Assembly (NCBI RefSeq): GCF_009834345.1
Contig: NZ_CP035042.1
Coordinates: forward strand, 4,092,001-4,156,000
From: Billgrantia tianxiuensis
GTDB lineage: Bacteria; Pseudomonadota; Gammaproteobacteria; Pseudomonadales; Halomonadaceae
DNA length: 64,000 nucleotides
Direction: 5' to 3'
Shown: positions 26,534-37,300 of the stretch, in pieces
Position numbering within the stretch: the stretch's first letter is position 1
Layout: the number at the start of each line of letters is the position of its first letter
Position numbers and translations under genes: made by a program
The notes under the pieces: generated by a model
Database searches by the model: none
The model's input: the letters and a program-made list of their open reading frames with translations, nothing else
Told to the model about the DNA's origin: nothing

Positions 26534-27148
26534 TCACGACGGCCGCTCCAGTCCGAACAAGTCGCTGGTACGGGCGTAGTCGCTGCCCGCCATCCGCCCG
26601 ATGGGCTTGAGTGCCTCGACGCTCACGTGACGGCCGTTCCAGATGGCATCGTCGATATGGATCGACACCACCTCCGCCAGCACCAGGCAGCCCGCCATGG
26701 GCTGGTCGCCGAAGCGCACGATCTCGCGCAGCCGACAGCCGAAGGCCACCGGGGCCGCCGCCACCCGCGGCACCGACAGCCCCGGCATGGCGACCTTCTC
26801 CAGGCCGGCCAGGGCGAACTCGTCCTCTCCCGCCGGCAGGCTGGCGCTGGTGGCGTTCATTTCATTGACCAGCGCCTCGCCGCTGATGTGCACCACGCAC
26901 TCCGGCACCTGCTCCAGGTTGCGAATGGTGTCCTTGGGCTGACTTTCGCCATTGAGCAGCGGCGAGAAGCCCAGCACCGGCGGCGCCACGCTCACCACGT
27001 TGAAGAAGGAGAACGGCGCCAGGTTGGTGTTACCGTCGCGATCGTGGGTCGACACCCAGGCGATGGGGCGCGGGCAGATGGTGCCGCAGAACAGGCGATA
27101 GATGGCCCCGCTGCTCAGCGGTGACTCTTCCAGCAGATAGTCGCTCAT
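26534..27148 (-). CDS. Flavin reductase family (FMN-binding) protein
   Basis: A 204-residue protein of the DIM6/NTAB flavin reductase-like family. Key stretches are RLFCGTICPRPIAWVSTHDRDGN, which starts the split-barrel FMN site, APFSFFNVVSVAPPVLGFSP and FGCRLREIVRFG. It probably binds FMN and reduces it or uses it as a cofactor. The start at 27148 is chosen because AAGGG lies 8 bp upstream; the in-frame ATG at 27166 is less good. It is 57 bp from the downstream end of the AraC gene on the same strand. The substrate is unknown. Confidence 0.85.
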   Translation of the reverse strand: MSDYLLEESPLSSGAIYRLFCGTICPRPIAWVSTHDRDGNTNLAPFSFFNVVSVAPPVLGFSPLLNGESQPKDTIRNLEQVPECVVHISGEALVNEMNATSASLPAGEDEFALAGLEKVAMPGLSVPRVAAAPVAFGCRLREIVRFGDQPMAGCLVLAEVVSIHIDDAIWNGRHVSVEALKPIGRMAGSDYARTSDLFGLERPS

Positions 27149-27205
27149 GGCCAGCCCTTGTTGCATTCGGTAAGGCCTTCCATCCTACACCCGCCGAGGC
27201 ATTGC

Positions 27206-28150
27206 TCAATGTGTCATCGCCATGCCCGCCGCCTGGGCCGGCGGCAACAGCGCCAGCGAAGCCTTCATTTCGCGCACCTCCTCGCCGGGCGGCCGGCCGA
27301 AGAAGCGCTTGAACTCGCGGCTGAACTGCGAAGGACTCTCGTAGCCCACCCGGGCAGCAGCGGCGGCGGCGGGCAGGCCATCCCGGATCATCAACAGCCG
27401 TGCCTGGTGCAGTCGCGTCGACTTGATGTACTGCAGGGGCGAGGTTTGCGTCACCGCCTTGAAGTGCACGTGAAAGGCCGCCGTGCTCATGCCGACCTCG
27501 CCGGCCAGGCGGCCCACCTCCAGGGGCTCGGCAAACTCCGCGTGGATGCGGTGCAGCGCCTTGGCGATCCTGCCGAACTGGCCCTGCTGGGCCAGCGCCG
27601 CGCGCACGCTGCCGCCCTGCTCGCCGACCAGCACGCGATAGCAGATCTCCCGCACGATATTGGGCGCCAGCACCTGCGCTTCCGTGGGCGAGGCCAGCGC
27701 CTCGAGCAGCCTGAGCGTGGCATCCGCCATGGACGCGCCGAGCGGCGTGGAGAGGATGCCCCGCGGCGGCGCCTCAGTGCGCGCATCCATCTGGTCCAGC
27801 AGGAAGACCAGCTCCGCCACCACGGCCATGTCGAGTCGAATCGACATGGCCAGCAGCGGCTCCTCGGGGCTGGCCTCGGTTTCCGAGGCAAAGGGAAGCG
27901 GTACCGACAGCACGAGATAGTGTAGGGCATCGTAGAGATAGACCTCACCGCCCAGGTAGCCTCGCTTGCGACCCTGGCACACGATCACGATGCTCGGCTC
28001 GTACAGCACCGGGGTGAGCTTCAGCGGACGATTGGAACGCAGGAAACGCACCCCATCCAGCTGTGACTCGGTATAGCCCTCGTGCGGCGCGAGCCGATAC
28101 AGCAGCTCGATCATGCGCTGTTGGGGGGGAGGGGAAGACAGGCTGGCCAC
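27206..28150 (-). CDS. AraC-family transcriptional regulator (AraC-N domain)
   Basis: A 314-residue regulator with the AraC N-terminal domain found in YqhC-like proteins (VLYEPSIVIVCQGRKRGYLG near residue 48) and a C-terminal AraC helix-turn-helix pair (GRIAKALHRIHAEFAEPLEVGRLA to YESPSQFSREFKRFFGRP). It starts at GTG 28150 with GAGGAG about 7 bp upstream. It is divergent from the short-chain dehydrogenase at 28391, a common arrangement in which an AraC protein of this group activates an aldehyde or carbonyl reductase gene. Confidence 0.9.
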   Translation of the reverse strand: MASLSSPPPQQRMIELLYRLAPHEGYTESQLDGVRFLRSNRPLKLTPVLYEPSIVIVCQGRKRGYLGGEVYLYDALHYLVLSVPLPFASETEASPEEPLLAMSIRLDMAVVAELVFLLDQMDARTEAPPRGILSTPLGASMADATLRLLEALASPTEAQVLAPNIVREICYRVLVGEQGGSVRAALAQQGQFGRIAKALHRIHAEFAEPLEVGRLAGEVGMSTAAFHVHFKAVTQTSPLQYIKSTRLHQARLLMIRDGLPAAAAAARVGYESPSQFSREFKRFFGRPPGEEVREMKASLALLPPAQAAGMAMTH

Positions 28151-28390
28151 AGGGAAACTCCTCGTTTCCGGATCAATTTATCTTTATGCAATTCAAACGG
28201 CAAACTTTGCTCGATATCGCAGCCTCACAAATAGGATCAGGCAAGACTTCGATAGGATTGGCTCTGTCGGCCTTGCCACCGCCTCCGTAGTCTTGTCTCA
28301 ACGACGCTCTGGCTCCTGGGCTCACCCACGGGTCGCTTTCCGAGCCCAGCGAGAGGGTCGTTTCAAGCCACCCCTACGGAGGTCACCCTG

Positions 28391-29113
28391 ATGAGCAAAG
28401 TCATCCTTCTCACCGGCGCCAGCAGCGGTATTGGCGAGGCTACCGCCCGCCTGCTGGCAAGCCACGGCCATCGGCTGGTCATCGGCGCACGCCGCACCGA
28501 CAGGCTGGAAGCGCTGGCCCAGGGCATTCGCAGCGAGGGCGGCAACGTGGAGTACCACGCGCTGGACGTCACCCTGCGCGAAGACGTGCAGGCCTTCGCC
28601 GATGCTGCACTGAAGCTTCATGGCCGCATCGACGTGATCGTCAACAATGCCGGCGTCATGCCGCTTTCGCCCCTGGCCTCGCTCAAGGTCGACGAATGGG
28701 ACCGCATGATCGACGTCAACATCCGCGGCGTGCTGCATGGCATAGCCGCCGTACTGCCCACCATGCAGGCCCAGGGCAGCGGACAGGTAATCAACATCTC
28801 CTCCATCGGCGGGCTCTATGTGGTGCCCACCGCCGCCGTCTACTGCGCGACCAAGTATGCCGTGCGGGCGATTTCCGACGGGCTGCGCCAGGAGCACGAC
28901 ACGCTGCGCGTCACCTGCGTCTGCCCCGGCGTCGTCGAATCGGAGCTGGCCGACACCATCACCGATCCCGGCGCCGCCGAAGCAATGAAGAGTTACCGCC
29001 AGATCGCGCTCAAGCCCGACGCCATCGCCACGGCCATCGCCCATGTTATCGACCAGCCCGACGACGTGGACACCAGCGAAATCGTGGTCCGCCCCACCGC
29101 CAGCCCGGCATAA
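28391..29113 (+). CDS. Short-chain dehydrogenase/reductase
   Basis: A 240-residue classical SDR with the cofactor motif TGASSGIG (residues 8-15), NNAG near 88, the serine in NISSIGG, and the catalytic YCATK near 153. It is likely an NADP-preferring enzyme because a basic GARRTDR follows the second strand. It is of the YdfG-like type, which reduces small 3-hydroxy or 3-oxo acids, but the substrate is not fixed by sequence. It is divergent from the AraC gene with a 240-bp spacer. Confidence 0.9.
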   Translation: MSKVILLTGASSGIGEATARLLASHGHRLVIGARRTDRLEALAQGIRSEGGNVEYHALDVTLREDVQAFADAALKLHGRIDVIVNNAGVMPLSPLASLKVDEWDRMIDVNIRGVLHGIAAVLPTMQAQGSGQVINISSIGGLYVVPTAAVYCATKYAVRAISDGLRQEHDTLRVTCVCPGVVESELADTITDPGAAEAMKSYRQIALKPDAIATAIAHVIDQPDDVDTSEIVVRPTASPA

Positions 29114-29172
29114 GCCCAGCCACCGCAATGAGCCGCACTCAGCAGTCATTCAATTGCCGAAGGAATAGCCAG

Positions 29173-29441
29173 ATGAAATATCAGAAAACCGCACTGTTTC
29201 TTGCCCTCGTTCTAGCCTCGGGATTTGCCTTGGCCGAAAAGGGGCAGAAGAGCTGGTTCCGCTACCTCCCACTTCCTCGCATACCGGCCAGAACGGCTTC
29301 GATCGGCTGGACCTGGATGGGGATGGCTATATCTCACGTGAAGAGGCCCAGGCGGGTACGCTGCCGGAGATATTCCTGTTCATGGATCGCAGCCATGACG
29401 GCAGGATCTCCCGCCAGGAGTTCCACCACCGTCCGCGTTGA
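29173..29441 (+). pseudogene. Exported EF-hand protein, frameshifted
   Basis: The first frame encodes a clear Sec signal peptide (about 22 residues, ending ALA/E) and continues to SWFRYLP. The next frame encodes two EF-hand loops, DLDGDGYISREE and DRSHDGRISRQE, and ends at 29441. Adding one C in the run CCC at 29268-29270 restores an 89-residue protein (joined through RYLPTSSHTGQNGFD). It resembles the EF-hand protein at 25466 in size and layout. AGGA lies 8 bp upstream of the ATG. Probably intact in the organism. Confidence 0.8.
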
Positions 29442-29503
29442 TCGGTGGGCATAGCACAAAGCCAATGCAGGCAAGCAATAGCATTTTCAGCCTGCACATT
29501 GAT

Positions 29504-29525
29504 AAGGGGGCCCCTAGGCCCCCTT
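29504..29525. terminator. Hairpin between convergent EF-hand and 5'-nucleotidase genes
   Basis: AAGGGGGCC and GGCCCCCTT form a perfect 9-bp stem with loop CCTA, between two convergent genes. It probably ends both transcripts. Confidence 0.65.
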
Positions 29526-29554
29526 CGTCGTTTCTGGCAGAAGGCTGGCTAATT

Positions 29555-30547
29555 TCAAGGCGAATTCTCTTCAGGTAGGGAGTGGACAGGTCGAGACGCC
29601 CCCTCCTCACCGGAAACGAGGCCCTGATTGAGCTGACCGAACGGCACATGCACCGACGGCAGAATATCGCTGGTGGCCGAGAGATGAGACGCCTGGTCGT
29701 CGAAGAAAATATGCGGCTTGATAATGCCGAGGACATGCTCCTTGGCGATGCCGCCGAGAAAATAGGCCTCGTTGACCGTCACGCCCCAGCTACGCATGGT
29801 GTGGATGACCCGCTCATGGGCCGGCGCGTTGCGGGCGGTGACGATGGAAACCCTGACCTTGGGTCGATATGCTCCCTGCGTTTCCTCTTCGCGCTGCTTC
29901 TCCAGCATCTGGATATGCGCCAGCTTGCGCAGGAAAACGGCCAGCAAACCCGCCTCCGCCGGCACCTGTGCATTGGCCCGCTCGTACTCGCGAAATGCCT
30001 CGATCCCCTGCTGCTGGTAGATGGTTTCGGACTCGTCGGTGACCAGCACGCCATCGAAGTCGAAGGCTATGCGCAGCTCCTCCTCGTCGGTCAGGTCGAG
30101 ATCGCCCGATGACAGCACCTGCCCCGCCGGATGCCCGGCCAGGATCGCCTGGTCGACGTCCTGGCGATTGGCGGACAGAAAGAGGCTGATGTTCAACGCC
30201 GGAATGAAGCGATGGGGGTAACGCCCCTGCAGGAAGATGGCCCGTGTGATGCCCAGCTCATGGTGCTCGATCGACTTCATGACCCGCAGCCCGGTTTCCG
30301 GATCGTTGCGTGAAAGCAGCACCACCTCGATGGGCGGGTTGTCCGGGCTCAGCTCGTTCAACGACAGCAGACGCTTGATGAACGGGAAGGCAACGCCAGT
30401 GCTTAACGGCTTGTTCTCGTTGTCACGCTGATAGATGCGATAGGACGCCTCGCCCTGCTCGCGAAAGACCCGATCGGATTCCTCCAGATCGAACAAGGCG
30501 CTGGATGCCAGCCCGATTACCAAGCGTTCGCTGAGATCGTAGGCCAT
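29555..30547 (-). CDS. 5'-nucleotidase (cytosolic type 1-like)
   Basis: A 330-residue HAD-type nucleotidase related to the NT5C1 family. The nucleophile motif is FDFDGVLVTDES near residue 168, and a C-terminal IFFDDQASHL holds the final acidic motif. The upstream region LSRNDPETGLRVMKSIEHH and FLQGRYPHRFIPALN is also typical. It hydrolyses nucleoside 5'-monophosphates, probably in nucleotide salvage. The ATG at 30547 with CAGGGA upstream is chosen over an in-frame ATG at 30577. Confidence 0.9.
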   Translation of the reverse strand: MAYDLSERLVIGLASSALFDLEESDRVFREQGEASYRIYQRDNENKPLSTGVAFPFIKRLLSLNELSPDNPPIEVVLLSRNDPETGLRVMKSIEHHELGITRAIFLQGRYPHRFIPALNISLFLSANRQDVDQAILAGHPAGQVLSSGDLDLTDEEELRIAFDFDGVLVTDESETIYQQQGIEAFREYERANAQVPAEAGLLAVFLRKLAHIQMLEKQREEETQGAYRPKVRVSIVTARNAPAHERVIHTMRSWGVTVNEAYFLGGIAKEHVLGIIKPHIFFDDQASHLSATSDILPSVHVPFGQLNQGLVSGEEGASRPVHSLPEENSP

Positions 30548-30717
30548 GGTCGTCCCTGATGAAGAAGTGCAACGCACGATCTCCAGACCATGCCTCAGAG
30601 TTTTCGGCCAGACAAGCGCCTATCCGTATAGGCGTCTCGGCTTGGAAGCGCATGACTGTAAAAGCGTAAACCTGTAAAACTGCAAAACTGTATTTAAGTT
30701 TGCAGCAAGGACCCGCC

Positions 30718-33700
30718 ATGCCGTTCGCCGCCCCTCTGCAGAATGACCTCACCCCCGGCTTTATGGTCGTTCACGGCAATCGCCTGGAGGACCTGCGCGG
30801 CGTGGCGGTGGAGTGGATGAAGCGCCACCCGCTGGCACCGCTGGAGAACGAGACGATCCTGGTGCAGAGCAACGGCATCGGCCAGTGGATGAAGCTGGCG
30901 CTGGCCGCCGACGAGGCCGACGGCGGCAGCGGCATCGCCGCCGCGCTGGACGTCACGCTGCCGGCGCGCTTCCTGTGGCAGGCCTACCGCGCGGTGCTCA
31001 ACCACGTGGAAGGCGACCCCAACGCGGTGCCGGCCACCTCGCCCTTCGACAAGTCGCGCCTGCTGTGGCGGCTGCTGCGCCTGCTGCCGGAGCTGATGCC
31101 GCGCGACGAGTTCGCTCCGCTGCGCCGCTTCCTCGAAGGCGACAGCGACCTGCGCAAGCATCACCAGCTCGCCGAGCGCCTGGCCGACCTGCTCGATCAG
31201 TACCAGGTGTACCGCGCCGACTGGCTCGAGGCCTGGTCCCGCGGCGAAGACGTGCTGATCTCCGCCCGCGGCGAGGCCCGCCCTATCGACGACACCCAGC
31301 GCTGGCAGCCCGCCCTGTGGCGTGCCGTGGTGAAAAGCGTTGCCGAGGACGTGGGCGACGACGGCGTGGCCTCCAGCCGCGCCATGGTGCACCAGCGCTT
31401 TCTCGCCGCCGCTCGCGAGCTTCACGGCAGCGAATGCCCCCCCGGCCTGCCGCGGCGGGTGATGGTGTTCGGCATCTCCTCGCTGCCCCAGCAGGCGCTG
31501 GAAGCGCTGGCCGCCATCGCCCGCTGCTGCCAGGTGGTGCTGTGCGTGCACAACCCCTGCCAGCACTACTGGGCCGACATCATCGAGCACAAGGACCTGC
31601 TCCGCGCCCAGCGCTACCGCCAGCGGCGCAAGGCCGGCATGCCCGAGCGGCTCGACGTACTCGGCGTTGGCGACGCCAGTGGTGACGGAGCCGAGAGCCT
31701 GCACCTGCACGCCCAGCCGCTGTTGGCCGCCTGGGGCAAGCAGGGCCGCGACTACCTGCGCCTGCTCGACGAGCACGACGACGCCCAGCAGTACGAGGCC
31801 TTGTTCCGGGCCGACTCGCTGCGCATCGACCTGTTCGAGCCCTTCGTGCGCGAGGGCGACGGCCGGCTGCTGCAGCAGTTGCAGGACGACATCCGCGAGC
31901 TGCGCCCGCTGCACGAGACCCACGAGACCTGGCCGGCGGTGGACCCGAGCCGCGACGACTCCATCGTCTTCCACGCCGCCCACAGCCCCCAGCGCGAGGT
32001 GGAGATCCTGCACGACCAGTTGCTCGCCGCCTTCAGCGCCGACCCGAAGCTCAAGCCCCGCGACGTGATCGTGATGGTGCCGGATATCGACCACTACGCT
32101 CCGCATGTTCAGGCGGTCTTCGGTCAATATGCGAGGGGCCAGATCGAGCGCGACGACCCGCGCTACATCCCCTTCACCCTCTCCGACCAGGGCAGCCGCC
32201 ACCGCCTGCCGCTGCTGATCGCGCTGGAGAAACTGCTGCGCCTGCCGGAGCTGCGCCTCTCGGTGAGCGACCTGCTCGACCTGCTCGACGTGCCCGCCCT
32301 CCGCGCTCGCTTCGGCATCGACGAGCAGGACGTGCCCACCCTGCGCCGCTGGATCGAGGGCGCCGGCATCCGCTGGGGGCTCGACGCCGGCCAGCGCGGC
32401 AGCCTCGACCTGCCCGCCGGCATGGAGCAGAACACCTGGGCCTTCGGCCTGCGCCGGCTGCTGCTGGGCTACGCCGTGGGCGAAGCCGCCAGCGGCCCGT
32501 GGCAGGGCATCGAACCCTTCGACGACATCGGCGGGCTGGAAGCGGCGCTTGCCGGCCCGCTGGCCGCGCTGCTGGAAACCCTGGAACAGCAGTGGCGCCG
32601 CCTGCGCGAGCCCACCGACGTGGCCGGCTGGGTAGCGCGCCTGCGCACCCTGCTGGAAGCGAGCTTTCTGGCGGAAGCGCCGGAAGACAGCCTGATGCTG
32701 GCCCAGCTCGAACAGGCGCTGCAGAGCTGGCAGGAGAGCGCCGAGGAGGCGGGGCTGGCCCGTGAGCTGCCGCTTTCCGTGGTGCGCGAGCACTGGCTGT
32801 CCCAACTCGACGAGCCGAGCCTGTCGCAGCGCTTCCTGGCCGGCGCGGTGAACTTCGCCACCCTGATGCCGATGCGCGCCATCCCCTTCAAGCGGGTCTG
32901 CCTGCTGGGCATGAACGACGGCGACTACCCGCGCAGCCACCCGCCGATGGACTTCGACCTGATGAACGGCGACTACCGCCCCGGCGACCGCTCGCGCCGC
33001 GAGGACGACCGCTACCTGTTCCTGGAAGCACTGCTCTCCGCCCGGGAGCAGCTCTACGTCAGCTGGGTGGGCCGCAGCATCGTCGACAACAGCGAAAAGC
33101 CACCCTCGGTGCTGGTCGGCCAGCTGCGCGATCATCTACAGGCCGGCTGGCGCACAAGCGATGGCAGCGACCTGCTCGACGCCCTCACCACCGAGCACCC
33201 GCTGCAGCCGTTCAGCCGCACCTACTTCCCCACCGCGGCGCAGCAGGCCGAACGCAGCGTTGCCGCCAGGCGGCTGTTCACCTTCGCCCACGAATGGCGC
33301 GAGGTGCATGGTGAAGCGGCTCCGGCAGCGGCACCCCTCGAGCTGACGCCATACGCGCAGGACGCCCCGCTGACTCTCACGCAGCTAGGGAGCTTTTTGA
33401 GAGACCCGGCCCGCGCCTTCTTCACCACTCGCCTCAAGGTCTTCCTGGAACGCGAGGACATCGTCAGCCTCGACCACGAGCCCTTCGACCTGGACGGTCT
33501 CGCCAACTGGCAGCTACAGGACCTGCTGATCCGCGAGCAGCGCCGCGCCGTGGATGAAGGCCGCGAGCGCCTGCCCGTGCTGCTCGACACCCTCGACCGT
33601 TTGCAGGGCCAAGGCGTGCTGGCCATGGGCGCCTTCGGCGAGCGCATGCGCGAACAGCTCAGCGAACCGATGGACGCGCTGTTCGAAGCCTACGAGGAAG

Positions 33701-34374
33701 CGCTGGAAGCCTGGCCCCACGACATCGAGGAGCCCGAGCCGGTGCAGCTCGACGTGCCCGGCGCCCCGCCCCTCGAGGATTGGCTCGATGAGCTGCGCGA
33801 GAGCGCCACCGGCGAGCGCTGCCGCCTGGTGCTCGCCAGCAGCAGCCTGGTCAAGAAGGGCAAGTACCGCTGGTCGCACATTCTGCGCCACTGGGTTGCG
33901 CACCTGGCCGGGCATTTGAACGACAGGCCCATGACCAGCCTGCTGCTCTCCAAGGCCGGCCACGTCACCCTGCCGCCCCTCGATCCGGAAGCGGCACGCC
34001 AGCAGCTGCGCGAGATCGTCCGCACCTGGCAGGCCGGCATGCAGATGCCGTTGCCGCTGGCCTGCGACACCGCCTTCGTGTGGCTGAGCAAGCTGGGAAC
34101 ACCGGAGAGCGAGCGCGACAGCGACGCCTGGCGCGCCGCCGCCAGCGCCTACAACGGCGACGACTTCAATGCCGGCGAGGCGGGCCGCAATGCCTACCTC
34201 GCCCACCGCTGGCCGAGTTTCACCGCGCTCTATGAAGCCCGCCAGGACAGGCTCGGCTTCGCCGAACTCACTGAGCGGCTGCTCGCCCCGGTGCATCTGG
34301 CCGTGAAAGGCGACAAGAAAGAAGAAGGGAAGAGCAAAGAGGGAAGAGGGAAGACAGCGGGAGGCAAGAAATGA
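30718..34374 (+). CDS. recC: Exodeoxyribonuclease V subunit gamma (RecC)
   Basis: A 1218-residue RecC. N-terminal NRLEDLRGVAVEWMKRHPLAPLENETILVQSNGIGQW is the conserved start of the inactive helicase-like fold that recognises Chi, and the C-terminal nuclease-like fold is inactive, as in the family. RecC joins RecB and RecD in the complex that degrades duplex ends until Chi and then loads RecA. The start at 30718 has AAGGA seven bases upstream. The last 20 residues are a Lys- and Gly-rich tail (GDKKEEGKSKEGRGKTAGGKK) which carries the recB ribosome site. Stop and recB start overlap (ATGA). Confidence 0.95.
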   Translation: MPFAAPLQNDLTPGFMVVHGNRLEDLRGVAVEWMKRHPLAPLENETILVQSNGIGQWMKLALAADEADGGSGIAAALDVTLPARFLWQAYRAVLNHVEGDPNAVPATSPFDKSRLLWRLLRLLPELMPRDEFAPLRRFLEGDSDLRKHHQLAERLADLLDQYQVYRADWLEAWSRGEDVLISARGEARPIDDTQRWQPALWRAVVKSVAEDVGDDGVASSRAMVHQRFLAAARELHGSECPPGLPRRVMVFGISSLPQQALEALAAIARCCQVVLCVHNPCQHYWADIIEHKDLLRAQRYRQRRKAGMPERLDVLGVGDASGDGAESLHLHAQPLLAAWGKQGRDYLRLLDEHDDAQQYEALFRADSLRIDLFEPFVREGDGRLLQQLQDDIRELRPLHETHETWPAVDPSRDDSIVFHAAHSPQREVEILHDQLLAAFSADPKLKPRDVIVMVPDIDHYAPHVQAVFGQYARGQIERDDPRYIPFTLSDQGSRHRLPLLIALEKLLRLPELRLSVSDLLDLLDVPALRARFGIDEQDVPTLRRWIEGAGIRWGLDAGQRGSLDLPAGMEQNTWAFGLRRLLLGYAVGEAASGPWQGIEPFDDIGGLEAALAGPLAALLETLEQQWRRLREPTDVAGWVARLRTLLEASFLAEAPEDSLMLAQLEQALQSWQESAEEAGLARELPLSVVREHWLSQLDEPSLSQRFLAGAVNFATLMPMRAIPFKRVCLLGMNDGDYPRSHPPMDFDLMNGDYRPGDRSRREDDRYLFLEALLSAREQLYVSWVGRSIVDNSEKPPSVLVGQLRDHLQAGWRTSDGSDLLDALTTEHPLQPFSRTYFPTAAQQAERSVAARRLFTFAHEWREVHGEAAPAAAPLELTPYAQDAPLTLTQLGSFLRDPARAFFTTRLKVFLEREDIVSLDHEPFDLDGLANWQLQDLLIREQRRAVDEGRERLPVLLDTLDRLQGQGVLAMGAFGERMREQLSEPMDALFEAYEEALEAWPHDIEEPEPVQLDVPGAPPLEDWLDELRESATGERCRLVLASSSLVKKGKYRWSHILRHWVAHLAGHLNDRPMTSLLLSKAGHVTLPPLDPEAARQQLREIVRTWQAGMQMPLPLACDTAFVWLSKLGTPESERDSDAWRAAASAYNGDDFNAGEAGRNAYLAHRWPSFTALYEARQDRLGFAELTERLLAPVHLAVKGDKKEEGKSKEGRGKTAGGKK

Positions 34375-37300
34375 GCGACGTGACGCAGCTAAATCCGCTC
34401 GATTTTCCCTTACATGGGAGCAGGTTGATAGAGGCGAGCGCCGGTACGGGCAAGACCTTCACCATCGCCCTGCTCTACGTGCGCCTGGTGCTCGGCGCCC
34501 GCTCGGCCGACGACGATACCGCCTTCGAGCGCCCGCTCACGCCGCCCGAGATCCTCGTCGTCACCTTCACCAACGCCGCCACCCAGGAGCTGCGCGAGCG
34601 TATCCGTGCGCGGCTGGTCGAGGCGGCCAATGTTTTTCTGCAACCGGTGGAAGGCGCCGAGGGCGACGGTCTTCTTCTTCAATTACGCGACCAGTATGAC
34701 CCCGCCACCTGGCCCGCCTGCGCCCGGCGCCTGCAGCTCGCCGCCGAATGGATGGACGAAGCCGCCGTCTCCACCATCCACAGTTGGTGCTATCGCATGC
34801 TGCGCGAGCACGCCTTCGACAGCGGCAGTCTGTTCTCGCTCGACCTGGAAAACGACCAGACCGAGATGGAACTCGAGGTGGTGCGCGACTACTGGCGCAG
34901 CTTCTACTACCCGCTCAACCTCGACGAGCTGGCCACCGTGGTGCGCCACTGGAGCACGCCCGAGCAGCTCCACGCCGCCGTGCGCGGTCTGATGCCCGAA
35001 GCCGAAGCGCTGAACAAGAATGCCCCGCCCCGGCCGAGACCATCGCCAACGCCAGCCGCGAGACCGCCGAGCGCCTGGCCCAGCTCAAGGCCCCCTGGCC
35101 CCAGTGGGTGGACGAGTGCGAAGCGCTGTTCGAGGAGGCCGCCCAGCAGAAGGCCTTCAAGGGCCAGAGCTTCAACGCCAAGAGCCGCGCCAACTGGCTC
35201 GGCGCCCTGCGTGAATGGTGCCAAGGGGAGGCCACCTGGCCCGGCCTGACCGATGCCGCCTGGAAGCGCCTCACGCCCCAGGGTATGGCCGATATCTGGC
35301 TCAAGGGCGAGCCGCCGGATCACCCGGCGCTGGCTGCGCTGGAAAAGCTCCAGGACGAACTCAACGCCCTGCCCGATCCCTACGCCGACCTGCTCACCCA
35401 CGCCGTGCACTGGTGCCGGGCGCGACTCGACCGCGAGCAGGAACGCCGCGCCGAGATGGGCCCCAACGAGCTGCTCACCCATCTCGACCGGGCGCTCACC
35501 GGCCCCAACTGCGAAGCGCTGGGCGCGCAGATACGCCGGCAGTTCCCGGTCGCCCTGGTCGACGAGTTCCAGGACACCGACCCGGTGCAGTACCGCATCT
35601 TCGACTGCGTCTACCGCATCCATGAGAACCGCCCAGAGTGCGGAGTCTTCCTGATCGGCGACCCCAAGCAGGCGATCTACGCCTTCCGCGGCGCCGACAT
35701 CCACACCTACCTGCGCGCCCGCCGCGACACCCAAGGCCGCCACGTCACCCTGGGCACCAACTTCCGCTCCAGCCGCGAGATGGTCGAGGCGGTGAACCGC
35801 TGCTTCGCATTCGCCGAAGCGCACCCGCCCGGCGCCTTCCTGTTCAACTCGCCCGAGGGGAACCCCGTTCCCTTCCTGCCCGTGGGAGCGAAAGGTCGCA
35901 AAGACTCACTCACCCGCCAGGGCCAGCCCCTGCCGGCGATGACCCTGTGGCAGCTTGAGTGCGACGAACCGCTCTCCAAGACCGCCTACCAGCAGGAGAT
36001 GGCCGAGCGCTGCGCCTCCACCATGGTGGAGCTGCTCAACGAGGGGCTAAGTGGCCGCACCGGCTTCCTCAACGAGCAGGGCGAATTGCAGCCACTCAAG
36101 CCTTCCGATATGGCGGTGCTGGTCAACGGCCTGGGCGAGGCGCGCTCTATCCGTCAGGCGCTGGCCCGGCGCGGGGTGAAGAGCGTCTACCTCTCGGACA
36201 AGGACAAGGTGTTCGCCTCGCCCGTCGCCCCCAGCTCGACGCCTGGCTGCGCGCCTGCGCCGAGCCCGGCGCTTCTTCAGGACAGGGGGACCGACTGCTG
36301 CGCACCGCCCTGGCCACCCCGGTGCTGGGGCTCGAAAACGCCACGCTGGATAAGTTGAACGAAGACGAGCTGGCCTGGGAAGGCCGCGTGCTGCAGTTCC
36401 GCGACTACCATCGGCTGTGGCAGCGCCAGGGCGTGCTGCCACTGGTGCGCAAGATCATCCACGACTTCGACGTGGCGCAGCGGCTGCTCTCCAGCGGCCC
36501 CGCCAGCGAGGGTGAGCGCTTCCTAACGGATCTACTGCACCTGGGTGAACTCTTGCAGCACGCCAGCCAGGAGCTCGACGGCGAACACGCGCTGATCCGC
36601 TTTCTCGCCGAAGCCATCGCCAACCCCGAAGGCCACGGCGATACCCACAAGCTGCGCCTGGAGAGCGACGCCGACCTGGTGCAGGTCATCACCATTCACA
36701 AGTCCAAGGGGCTGGAGTACCCGCTGGTGTTCCTGCCCTTCATCTGCAACCACCGCCCGACCAGGAAGGACGACTCGCCGCTGCGCTGGCACGACGCCGA
36801 GGGCCGCCTGCGCATCAGCCTGGAAGCCGACGAGGAGACCCTGGCCACCGTCGACCGCGAACGACTGGGTGAGGACCTGCGCAAGCTCTACGTGGCGCTG
36901 ACCCGCGCGCGCCACGCCACCTGGCTTGGCATGGCCCCGCTCAAGGGCGGCGAAGGCAGCGCCATCGGCCAGCTGCTGGCCAACGGCGAACCGCTGAGCC
37001 CGGCAGGATTCCCCAGCGCACTCACCCGGCTCAAGGGCGACTGCGCCGCCATCGAGATCGCCCCGGCGCCGCCGGCCCATGCGCAGATCGTCCGCCAGAC
37101 CGAGCGCGACGATGCCCTTGGCGAAGCACGTTCCCCCACGCGCCCCGCCCGGGAACACTGGTGGATTGCCAGCTATTCGGCGCTGCGCCTCTCCGGCGAG
37201 ATCGTCAGCGTCGAATCGGCCAGCGCCCCAGTAAGGACTGACTTACCGCCAAGCCCCCATGACAGCGAAGCGCAGCGGAGCGACAGCCTGCCCGAACCCG

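Noticed and set aside
30694-33135. Long minus-strand open frame (813 codons) opposite recC
   Set aside because: It is rich in Gln, His, Arg and Gly and has no known motif; it is the antisense shadow of high-GC recC.
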